The notes under the pieces were generated by a model. It did no database searches. It was not told the origin of the DNA and saw nothing but the letters and a program-made list of their open reading frames with translations. The position numbers were made by a program, and so were the translations under genes. From positions 10,307,213 through 10,371,212 of the forward strand of contig NC_053408.1 of assembly GCF_016859285.1 (NCBI RefSeq): a DNA stretch of 64,000 bases, written 5' to 3'. Origin of the DNA: Xiphias gladius. Lineage: Eukaryota > Chordata > Actinopteri > Istiophoriformes > Xiphiidae. Below are positions 21,004 to 31,474 of the stretch, piece after piece (positions within the stretch are counted from its first letter, which is position 1; each line of letters begins with the position of its first letter).

Positions 21004-24000
21004 CTGGAAATACAAATCAATATAAAGAACAAAAGGGTTGATTTCACACACAAAGATCGGTTTACCCCTTTAACGGACACGATGGATGGATGAATAGGTG
21101 GATAGAGGAGATTATTTATGTTTATGTTTTGAATTTCCTTTGTTGCTATTTAAACCTGCAATACCATATCATCCCATTGATACTTCTTATTTACACATCC
21201 AGCAGTTGCGGCGCAACATTACCAGTCATTCAGTTTTTGGTCTCTACCAACTTCTGATGTAAATATCTGGCTCTCTAGCGGCTAAATGCTCCAGTGTGTT
21301 CCCCAGCTAGTCGCTAACTGTGTCTGGCTGCCTTTTGGTGCTATTCAGGTTGTGTACAGTGGGTTTTCAGAGCTTCTTCGCTGAAAACTGTGCTGGTTGC
21401 TTCATCACTATGAGCCACTTTAAAGAGAAACTTAACATTGGTCCGGCATAACTCTGTCAGACTAAGATAAAGAACATTAGATTTTGCGTAGTTGACTTTA
21501 TAACTAGAAAATGTTTCATTGAGACAGCTGTTTCTTGTTAATGTATACAGTTCAGAAACGACATTCTTAGTTTTGACCTGTTATCATGATTGGTTATTAT
21601 CTCTATCACTGGCTTCCTTTATAGGGGTCTTATACACTTAATAATATTTCCTCCCAAACCAAATTTTGGTAGAACCACAAACAGGTCATTCCACTGTGTA
21701 AAGCATCAGCGGCTGGGTGTGGTCAGAGGCTCGCTTCGTTGCACCTGTAACTACACTCAGCAGCAATGGCTCGTGGTCCCCGAGTGTACCTGTACATCAC
21801 CAGCTACCAAGTAGCTCTTTGACTACAATACAAGTTGCAATTTAGTGAAAGGCGGAAGAACAAATAAAATACAATTCAGTCATTCAACAACAACCTCTAA
21901 AAAATGTGATGAGCTAAAGTAACACGAAGTTGAGTTGTGTGTCATAATTCCCACCAATGAAAATATACCCAGCCTTCCTTTTTGCAAAAGAGTAAAGCCA
22001 AACGTAACGATGTTGTGTTACAGGATTTTAATTTGTGCCTCAGATTTTTTTTTTTTTTTTTTTCATTTTTACATTTTTTCATTTAGGCTTTGATAATATG
22101 ATGAAATATTGATATGCTCACTTATGAAATGAACAGATTGCTATTATATAAAAATATAAAGGTATATTGTCATGATAATGCAACATGCTACATATCACAC
22201 AGATAAAATTTCAGGAAAACACTGCAGACATTATGAGACACAAGAGTCCTGATTGCATGGGTCAAATCCACAATTCCAAAAAAAATGAAGATAAACAATA
22301 TTATATATTTATATTAAATAGTAAAATTTTAGTGTGACTCTGAGTGTATCTGATAGTGTGTGTGTGTGTGTGTGTGTCTGTGTGTGTGTTTGAGACCATG
22401 TTGCAGCTGCATGCCCATCCTATAATCCAGGATGATCCAGAACAGACTCACAGCTGTCTCTGCTCCTAATCTCACATAACACACACATTCACACACATAG
22501 CGACACAAACAGAGACACACACCTCTCAGCGTGTTTTTCTGGATATACACGTACACCAAACAGATATGGACCACATGGCAGTTGCAAAATTAGGCCTCCT
22601 AAATTCTTCCATTTTGTGTCATTTGTTGACGTGAATTACAACACAAATGTGAAACAGAAACACTGGAGACAGAGCACTCACCTTTAAGTGAGGGTGGCTG
22701 GTAGGCTGACGCGTGAACCAGTTTGGCTTTCAAGGCTCCGTTTTCCCCCAAAACCCACTGTAGAGGTAAAACAGCGAAATCATGGCTTACAGATCAAGGG
22801 TATATGTCTTGTCTTGTTAACTATAGTCATTGAAAACAGGGATAAAGTTTTAAAAAAGCACTTCATCCCGTTTTGTCCATTTTACTTTCTCTAATGCAAT
22901 GAGCAACTCACTGAACAATGAGCATTACTCATATCTAGACTTCTTTTCTTTTCTTCTTTCCTATTTTTTTTTTTGACCAATTTAAAGGCAAACTCCACCA
23001 GATATTCACACAGTCATTTATGGTTTTATCAATCTGAGATACAGCATTAGTTTCAAGGAGAATTTACTTTTGTTTTGCGCCCATTCTCTCTCATCCCATC
23101 CCCGGGGTTTAATAATCAAGGCAACGTAAAGCTCACAGCCCTTACTCAAAGCACACCAACTTGTCACCGCATCATGTCCTTATGTATTGAGACAACTGAT
23201 GGTGAAAGCACTGGTAAGTCTTCCTCCTCTAAAGTCACTGAACTTTCACTGAAAGTTGTTTTGGTGGAGAATTAATGCCTAAATAGTGCAGACCAGCTGA
23301 TTCACCTGATGTGGGGCGCTGTCTTCCTCTGGTGAAGGTTGATCTGTCAATCTGAAGAGTGTAGCTGGTGTCGGCCTCCGACGTCGAATCTCCGCAACGA
23401 GAGAGAGAGAGAGAGAGAGACTCAGCTTGTATCAAACCGTGCTATGTGAGAATTTGCATATATGTGTGTGTGTTATGCAAAATCCTATCACAAATATTAG
23501 CAGATACAGTGTCACAGCTGTGCAGCTATCAACAATCTTGTCATTCTTGATGTTGTGTTAAGTGAGGTTTTTTTTCTGTGACAACTATGCTTTACATTAC
23601 ATAACAACACTCTGAAAATTGTTGTCCAGATTGTACCTGAATGAGGATCACATCTTGTCATAGCTGGATTACTTAAATTTGCTCACTATTTCTCTGCATG
23701 TTACTTGGCTGTAACCATTGGGTCTTTTCAGTTCTTTTGTCCAGTGTTTTATTTTACTATGAGATGCATGTTTACTTGACCCTCTTGAACAATCTAACAT
23801 CATACTGCAGAATAATTGCTCTTTTGCCTTCAGTGAGTGGATGGTGGGTGGTGGCTGTTTCACACTTTAACTGTTGGTATCCTGTTATTTAGGTTTTATG
23901 CTCTTCAAAAATCACTTCTTAATGGAAGATTCTTCCAATTTTGCTGTCTTTCAATCTTTTAATAATTGCTGTGGTAAAATGAATATAAAGTAGGGTTTGG

Positions 24001-27000
24001 ATAAACTGTGTAAAATCCCCTCCAGCTATCAGACACTACCGATGCATTATTTTTCTGTTGCTGCTGAATAGAACTTGATGTCTCCTCTCAGGTCACACAC
24101 TGTGGGCTCTAAAATGCATACCCTACATCTGAATTCCTGCTTATTCATCGTTTCAATTTATTCTATGCGTGAAGCAGGGTGAGTCATAGAAACCAATGGT
24201 TATGCAACTGACAAAATGTAACATCAATATCTCCAATCAGTTTCAGTCTGCTATGATAAAATTGTTGCACAACACAGCTCGACAATAATATGGAAAATCA
24301 AATGAAAACATTCAAATTTATTCTGTTATTCATCCTGAACACATTTTTCCAATTCCACCTACACTGAATTTAAAGCCAATTTTGGTTACAGTTATAACAT
24401 TTCTGTTGTGGAAAGTAAATACATACATTTACACAAGTACTGTACTTAAGTACAGTTTCGAGGTACTTGGACTTGATCTGAGTATATCCATTTTGTGCTA
24501 CTTTATACCTCTAGTAAACAACATTTCAGAGGGAAATATGGTATATTTTAAAGCACTGCATTTATTTTACAGTTATAGTTAGTAGTTACTTTTCCAATTA
24601 GGATTTTTTTAAACAAAACATATTATCTCGGAATAGAATTGGATTGACTGTGAGTGATAAAACTGTGCTACAGTATGTACATTGTGTAAAATTAGCTCCA
24701 CCTCGACCAACAATTAAGTACTCCTTATATGTCAGGGCATCAATAATAATCCAATAAATTAATGATATAACACCGCATACATTCTGAGTACTTTTGCTTT
24801 TAATACTAACCACATTTTGTTGCCAATAATTTTGTACTTTTACTTAACTAATATTTTGAGTGCAGCAATAGAATATTTCACTTAAGTAATGATTAGAGTA
24901 CTTCTTCCACCACTGTGACATTTCAAAATACCTGATCATAAACCTAGCTCAGACTAAAAGGAATAATTATAAATATGTACTATATATATATATAAATAAC
25001 TAATTTTAAGTTCAGCTCAAAAACATCTGACTTTGAGTTCTGCAGCCAATTTTCAGGGTGTTTAAAACCTCAGTCCTGTTAGACAATAAAATTTATATAG
25101 AGATTCACACAGGACATAATATAGTGAGAGTCACACAAAAGCATTTAACAAACAGTATGTGCAAAAACGTGATTTTATGATAACAATGGCAATGGCTGAC
25201 TGTTTCTGAACTCAAATGATTACATGTGAGGTCAATGCAGAAATGCACAACACTGAAAGTGTTATTGCTACCCAGTTTTCTGTATTTTGTAACATGTTAT
25301 GTTAATGCAATTGTTGTGAGATACGAGTGGCTGCCGAGCCAATCACAGATGAGAGTGTAGGAATGAAATGTGTGGGCAGCTTTCACTTTGGAGTAACTCA
25401 TACGGTTTCTGCCTCCCTCTGTGTCCTGGACTCTTACGTATTCATCATTCACTCACTAGAATTAGATATGCCTTCCATTGTGGGAAGTGGGGGGTGGGGG
25501 CCAAATTTAAATACGATTTGCAAGGCGTCCAGTTGGAGGTTTAAAATGTGTCAACATGAAAATGAAATGCCGTAATCCAACAAACATGGGCAGTTTCACA
25601 CACACAGACACACACACACACACACACACACACATCTCTCAGGGAAAAGCAAGTGCAGCCACATGACTAAAACACAGGTTAAGCACCTGTCTGAGAGCCT
25701 TTTCAGACACACTGACCTTTTCTAAGTGTTTTGTTAACACTTTAGCCAGAAGGTTAAGCACCTGCAGGGAACACAGTGTTTTCATTAGGGCTTTGTTGTG
25801 CATGGCTGAAATGCCTGTAAATATTAGTGGTAGCTCAGTGTGGCTGCACTGGAAGACTGGTTTGATTTGTCACTGATTTGTTCACATTTCTCAGCGAGCG
25901 CTGGTAGTAGATTAATTTCCCTGGCTTTGTAAGGAAAATTATGTTACTTCAAAACATTAGATTTATTACTCTTCTTCTTGAATGAGCTAAAAGGGAGGAT
26001 AATACTGTATCATATGGGCCTAGCTAAGAGTATGTGAGCAATATGTAACACACTAGATTGTAGAAATGAGCTATTATTGGGGATTTGTTTTCATTTTTGA
26101 GTTATCATTGTTGCCAATAATTCTGTCAGTAGAGAATTGTGTTAGTGTTGTTTTAATTATAGTTTTTGAATGTTTATTGAACCAGCCATCCTAAATTCTT
26201 AGACAAATGCATTTTACCGGCTCAATAATGATTTAAAAATTTAGTTTTGCGTGGGAAAACAGCACATAAATATTTAAGGAGACGTGCCTTTGAGACTCAT
26301 TTTGAAAAAAAAAAATGATGGAGACTGTTTTACAAAAACTGAAGTATTTTAGGATATTTCGGCAAGTTAATGGATCACAGAAACATATTTTAGGTATATG
26401 AGTTTCTAAATGACTACTTGCATCTACTCAAATTGCTCACTCTCTCTAAACAAAAACAAAACACGTGTTTACATGGTCAGAAAGGTCATATCATATTTGG
26501 TGCAATCACAGAACAACATGCCAGTGAGAGTGAGGACAGCTGGGCCGGACTCCAACTGTGCATGTCTGATGTGATTATAAATTTTTCTGCTCTGATTTTC
26601 TGCAGTTTTTATATCCTGTGTGAGAACCATCCAGCTAAATTAGAAATATAGCAACTCCAGCCTTGCTGTGGTAGCACTGCCGCTGAAACTGCTAGAACGA
26701 GGAATCTAGGCAGCACAGAACCTCAGTATGGTGCTCACATAGTACATCATTAATCCCCCAAGTCATTTTTGGTTTGTAGGATGACCGTCATGGTTACCTA
26801 ACATTCAACTTCAATGCATTAATCTGGATATTTATAATGCACAATTACATCAGTGGGTGGGTGCAGCTTCCTAAAGAGCCCTTTACACAGAAATAACCTA
26901 TCCACTTAAAAATCAAAACCCCATCGTGAAAGCATAAGTCCTTTGTTGTGTTCATGCAATGCACTCAATTTATTCTGTGAGTAATCCTACGTAGTGCTTT

Positions 27001-30000
27001 ATTTGACCCCGACGCAGTCAAGGAAAAAATAAATCACACCCGCTACTGCCATTTGACCTTTTGTTTTCCAGTGAAGAATTTCTAAAAATAGTTTAGCGCC
27101 TGATTTTAACCATCATTCAAGCAGATGAATTGACTGGAAACACAGTCTTGTTGCAGTAGTGGCCTGGGCTATAGAGAGGACAGGTCATACACACACACAC
27201 ACTGTACACAAATGCACTTTAAAATGGAAACTTCCCATTGCAAGTCACTACATTCAACTGGAGTTTCTGTGGCCTTCTCAGTGGCAAGCAAATGTTTTTC
27301 CTCCACCTACCTTCTAACCAGACATTCTCACCTGGTCACTGTATCCGGGTTCAAAGACCGATAATCAAACCAGTACTCTGCCCCACTTTGTATGTGAGAA
27401 TAATGCCTTAACAGGGGCAGAAGGGAGAATGTTGGGTTTGTTGAATAACACCATACTGGAGTTTAGAGCTCCTGGCTGTGGTTAAAATTTGTTCTTGGCA
27501 TTAGCTGTCTTTGCCCTTGATTCAGGCCTCAGTCTTCCACAGCTAATCTTTTTGGTTTTAATCAGTCGTCTCCTTGGCTGCAGATTTTTCTCCCTTTCCT
27601 TTTCTCACATGCCTTCCGTCAGTTATCTTTCTTGTCCCCCCCTTCCTGCTGTCCTTCTCAACTCAACACTTTTTTTCATTTGTTCCTTCCCACTCTTTCT
27701 ACTTATCTCACTACCTGTCTCTTTTTCCGTGCAACTGCTTGCCATTTCAATGCTAATGTTATGGCTGTGTTTTGGAAATGCTCTACACAAGCACTTAGGC
27801 TGGCCTCACCATATAGCCCTTATAGACCTCTGTTTGCTGGTCCCAACTCCCAACCCAACTTCCGTCGCTATCAATGCGAATGGACGGCATGGTCAGCCTT
27901 TCACAAGCGCAACAAAAGGACGAGATAGCCCTGACCAAATCTCTCAGGGCTGTGTGAGAAGGCTTTTGATGAGACAATGACCTTCTCTGTACTTGATGAG
28001 CATCAACTTTGCAGACCTTTGAGCAGTCCTGCTTGAGTAAATAACTAATTAACCATATCCTCAGAATGTAAGCATGGCGGTGCATTAATTTAAGTTGAAT
28101 CTCCAGTGTGGTTTGGGTAAAAGTGAACAAGAAATGCCCCTGTCAGTGTCTTTTGAACAATAAGCCCTTCCCTGAGGCAAATGCAACATGCTGGAGGGTA
28201 CTGGTCTGCAGCATTCAGACACGTCTCCAGTACAGTTGAGCCTCATCCCACATGACATGGCCATTAGGAGATTTTTATAATGACCATGGTGGTAACAGTG
28301 GTAAGCTGGAAAATAAGAAAGAGGAAGAAAGAGTCACACGCAGGCAGCCTACGATATGGATTATAAAACTGATTCTGCAGCTGAATGACTGTTTATCCCC
28401 TCAGCTGGAATTTCCTTAAATTGCAAGCTGATTTCCTTCCTTTCGTTTCCTCAGCAACAGGTGACACAAAGCAATCTGATTTCCTGTACATTGCAACACC
28501 ACATTTAGGGTCGCCTCGGTGGCTATATGAAGACGTATCCTAAGATGTATTATGACGTATGAACCTTGTAACCTTTTGCCTGCATAACCAGGGAGTGCTG
28601 CTGCTTTTATTCTCATTAGATCCATGGTGGAAGATTTGAAGTAATCTTACTAGGTCCTCAGCTGGCAAACTGCCAGCTAAGCATCTTATGGGGAAAACTG
28701 ACTTAGCTCATGTTCCCACGTCAATGCCAATGAGCATTTGAGGAACTGAGATTTATTTGGAAAAGGGTCTTAATAATGTAGTTATATGAAAGTAATGAGC
28801 AGCGCTAGTAATTTGACCCTTTCCTGGATAATTTATTCAAGTAGAGTAACTAATTACCGTAGGAATCAGAGTTATGTTAAGATAAAAAGAGTTCAGGAGT
28901 GTTTCTGAAGGAGTGTACTCAGATTTTCATGAAATCAGACCGGTGGGGCTGCCTAGAAAAGCAAACGAAGGCATTGTTCGGCACTAGAAAGGGTAAAAAA
29001 GTAGTCCAAAGCCCTAGAGACTCCAAGTTGGGCTGTAAACAACAGATGTGTGAGGAATATCAGAGTGCCTAGCCATTATTGATTAATTAGTTTATTTTTA
29101 CATTCCAGTCTTAAAAAAGCTTTCCAAAAAGATGCCCCAATGAAATCTTCCAAATCCTCCACTGGGAAGAAATCAAGATTTCTGACATTGCACCTGGTCA
29201 CAAATGAGATTTCCCTCTAGGGAGCGGCCTGCCATTAAGACATGGATGTATTTTGTCTTAAAAGAAGAAGAAATGGGTAAACCTACTGGATCACTCAGCT
29301 GTCATTTGCTGGGGGGGATCGTATCCACAAGTTATCTCAGCTTTACCTCGATGACCTTTGTGGGCTGTTAGCGTTGCCAGACTTGATAGCTGCTCCGCAT
29401 CCATACCGCACAGGGCCAACATCATTCCTTTTCACACTGCACTAATTCACTAACATAGTTTCTGTCTGTCCATGTCCGCACGTGTACCTGCTTTTGCTTT
29501 GGGATGATTCAGCATAAGCTACAGAAAACTGACTTGTGCCTTGTGCATTTTACATAATGCACTCACCACCTCCTTCTAACACGTGACAAACAACCTGACC
29601 TTCTATATTTTGTTTCACAGATGTGGTAAGGGCATTATCACTCAGGGGCATAATCGCACTTTTAATATTACTAACAGTGCTTTATCCTTCACTTCGTCCT
29701 CCTCCTCCCCTCCTTCTGAAGGACAGAGACGCCTCATCACTTTTAAGGGCTCTAAAAACTGTGGCCGGGAAGCTCAGCTTAATCCCAGTGCTGCCCAAAC
29801 CCTGCTGCCCACGGAATAATGCGCAGCGTCAAACTACAGAGTTCTGCAAAGTCGTGCTAGACTGCTTATGTAACTGTCTGTCAACCTCAGTGGCAGGGCC
29901 CCGATGCTTCAGATGCCACAGAGGAGGGCAGCGCTCGCTTCTGGGTGCGTGAGAGTCATGGTTAAACTTGGAGGCAAGCGTGTTTCATATTTCAACCATT

Positions 30001-30421
30001 ACTTTTACTAACATTGCCATTGCAAAACCGGTGCTACCAACAGTCCACAGCCAGTCTGAACGTGAAATGAAGCTGATACTCTGCACTCGAACGTCACCCT
30101 ATAAAAGTCGTGTGTATGTGTTAAGATATTGAGTTTTTAGGCTGCACAAAAAGGACACACAAAAAAAACTGCTGATCCTCAAACAGGTTTGGTATGTGAC
30201 CCAGGTTTGACCTCATTCTTCCACACGCGCCCGCACCCCACCACCACTGTCGGCATCCGTGTAGGCTACACATTGCACTCCCATCCTCTCACCATCTCCA
30301 CCTGTCGCGGGTCCAGCTGCGTGGGTACGGCGGAGGGCACGGAGAACTGGATCTTCCTCCTCGCATCCTTGTCTGCCTCCCGCTCCATCACCTCCGTCTC
30401 CGCGGGCAGCAGCGGCTCCAT
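20875..30421 (-). CDS. ppp1r1b: DARPP-32 (PP1 regulatory inhibitor subunit 1B), partial model of four exons
   Basis: Neuronal phosphoprotein of dopamine-responsive cells; when PKA phosphorylates its key threonine it inhibits protein phosphatase 1. Exons: 30293-30421, 23306-23389, 22682-22757, 20875-21003 (or ending at 20911). They join in phase to about 139 residues. Visible motifs: the PP1-docking RKIQF at 22-26, LDPRQVEM at 36-43, the PKA site RRRRPTP with Thr50 (human Thr34), [27 protein letters not shown], and an acidic EEEEE run. The position equal to human Thr75 (Cdk5 site) is Gln. The N-terminus has about 16 more residues than human if the first ATG is used (Met12 is an alternative). 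The C-terminal exon(s), poorly conserved in the family, could not be placed. Intron 1 is about 6.9 kb. Confidence 0.9.
21181..21420. mobile_element. Probable dispersed teleost repeat
   Basis: Contains CTGGCTCTCTAGCGGCTAAA and GTGTACAGTGGGTTTTCAGA, strings I associate with a repeat found in many teleost introns. It lies in ppp1r1b intron 3. Exact ends and family are not determined. Confidence 0.45.
22356..22389. repeat. (TG)n microsatellite
   Basis: TG repeat with one C interruption, in ppp1r1b intron 3. Confidence 0.9.
22682..22757 (-). CDS. ppp1r1b: ppp1r1b exon 3: conserved PPSLK segment
   Basis: 25 codons plus one base: [20 protein letters not shown] then PPSLK. Acceptor ctctacag, donor AAAG|GTGAGT. 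The residue before PPSLK is Gln (CAG), where mammals have the Cdk5-phosphorylated Thr. Confidence 0.93.
23306..23389 (-). CDS. ppp1r1b: ppp1r1b exon 2: PKA site
   Basis: 28 codons: [19 protein letters not shown] then PEEDSAPHQ. The Thr in RPTP is the PKA target that makes the protein a PP1 inhibitor. The acceptor tract is a (TC)n microsatellite followed by gttgcggag. Confidence 0.95.
23399..23420. repeat. (GA)n microsatellite next to ppp1r1b exon 2 acceptor
   Basis: Eleven GA units; on the gene strand this is a (TC)n tract ending 9 nt before the exon, so it serves as polypyrimidine tract. Confidence 0.9.
24405..24916. mobile_element. Non-autonomous, AT-rich dispersed teleost repeat
   Basis: The left end reads TTACACAAGTACTGTACTTA then AGTACAGTTTCGAGGTACTT; the interior has CATTTCAGAGGGAAATATGG and TTAGCTCCACCTCGACCA; the right end reads GTACTTTTACTTAACTAATA and GAGTACTTCTTCCACCACTG. 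This is a familiar abundant teleost element of about 500 bp with related, inverted TACTTAAGTA-rich ends and no coding capacity. Confidence 0.75.
25596..25634. repeat. (CA)n microsatellite
   Basis: CA repeat with one G interruption near its start. Confidence 0.9.
30293..30421 (-). CDS. ppp1r1b: ppp1r1b exon 1: start and PP1-docking motif
   Basis: ATG at 30421-30419 with no upstream in-frame ATG nearby. Encodes 43 residues including [20 protein letters not shown] and VEM, ending at ATG|GTGAGA in phase 0, the same boundary as in mammals. Confidence 0.92.
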
Positions 30422-30689
30422 GGCATCCAGCCTGTCACCTCCGCGGCCGAGCGCACAGATGTCCAGCAGAAAGTCCGCGCCGAGTCAGTTCCGATTTAAC
30501 TGCCTGTGCAAGCTGTATGCCTCGTCTAATGCCACAAACTGCAACAAGTGGGTCTATTTTAAAATCACTTAGCTGTAAGTGACCCGCGGCATCCTTCTGT
30601 CCCAGCAGATCTCTGTGGTCTCTTTGAGTTGCATGTGTCAGCTTTGCCTGCTTCCTCCTCTCTCACGCCTCTTTCTGTCTCCCTCCCTC

Positions 30690-30693
<4 letters not shown>

Positions 30694-30763
<70 letters not shown>
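30694..30763. repeat. Compound (CT)n(CA)n microsatellite
   Basis: CT tract of about 44 bp followed directly by a CA tract of about 26 bp, about 270 bp upstream of the ppp1r1b ATG. Confidence 0.95.
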
Positions 30764-30769
<6 letters not shown>

Positions 30770-31389
30770 CCGTGTTTGTTGTGTGATGAGGAAAGGAGAG
30801 GAGTGAAGGTGGGGAGAACGTGCTGGAGCTTGATGCTTTCAATTGCCGTCGGAAACTTGCTCGGACGGCGATTAAAAAGTGGCCCAGAAAGCAAGTTCCC
30901 TTGAGATGGGCTGAAAATAAGGCTTTTCTAAAACTGTCGAGACATCTTCTATGTCACACAAGTTCAAAACATATTCCTTGAATTCTGAAGATTTTCATAA
31001 CGACAGGAGATGTGGCACAAAAGATGTGGCACACAATTGAAAGCAGCATCGAGTTAAACTGAACCAACTGTAGCAAAGTGTTATAATAACAACAGCAACT
31101 ACTTTGTTCCTTTATTCAGCAGTAAAAGGGTAGAAATATCAAGAAACATCACTGCTACTGCTACTGCTGTGTGTTCCTGATCGTCTTGGCACAAGTGAAC
31201 TGCATTTGCGGATCCAGCATCATGTACAGCATCCAAGGAAGCTGAGAAAATAGCAGGCCACATGTCCTTTCTGTCAGAGGACCACTCTGCAATTGCAGGG
31301 TACTGTATATGCACAGTGTGTTCATTTGCGCTCTCATTTTGTTCTGAGTAGCTGAAATAATAGTGGTGCAGTCAACTGGACCTCTACAA

Positions 31390-31410
31390 CCCCCCCCCCC
31401 CCCCAAACAC

Positions 31411-31473
<63 letters not shown>

Positions 31474-31474
31474 A
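31390..31474. repeat. C15 run followed by (CA)n microsatellite
   Basis: Fifteen consecutive C followed by an almost pure CA repeat of about 65 bp. Confidence 0.95.

Larger units (their letters stand above)
23390..30292 (-). other. ppp1r1b intron 1 (about 6.9 kb)
   Basis: No coding exon recognised. It holds a transposon-like repeat at 24405-24916, a CA microsatellite at 25596-25634, an NFI-like palindrome at 28660-28678, and several stretches without simple repeats (about 26900-27130 and 28640-29240) that could be conserved regulatory DNA. Confidence 0.55.

Noticed and set aside
27489-28130. 163- and 111-codon overlapping ORFs in ppp1r1b intron 1
   Set aside because: Hydrophobic, low-complexity translations of pyrimidine-rich DNA with no homology; chance ORFs.
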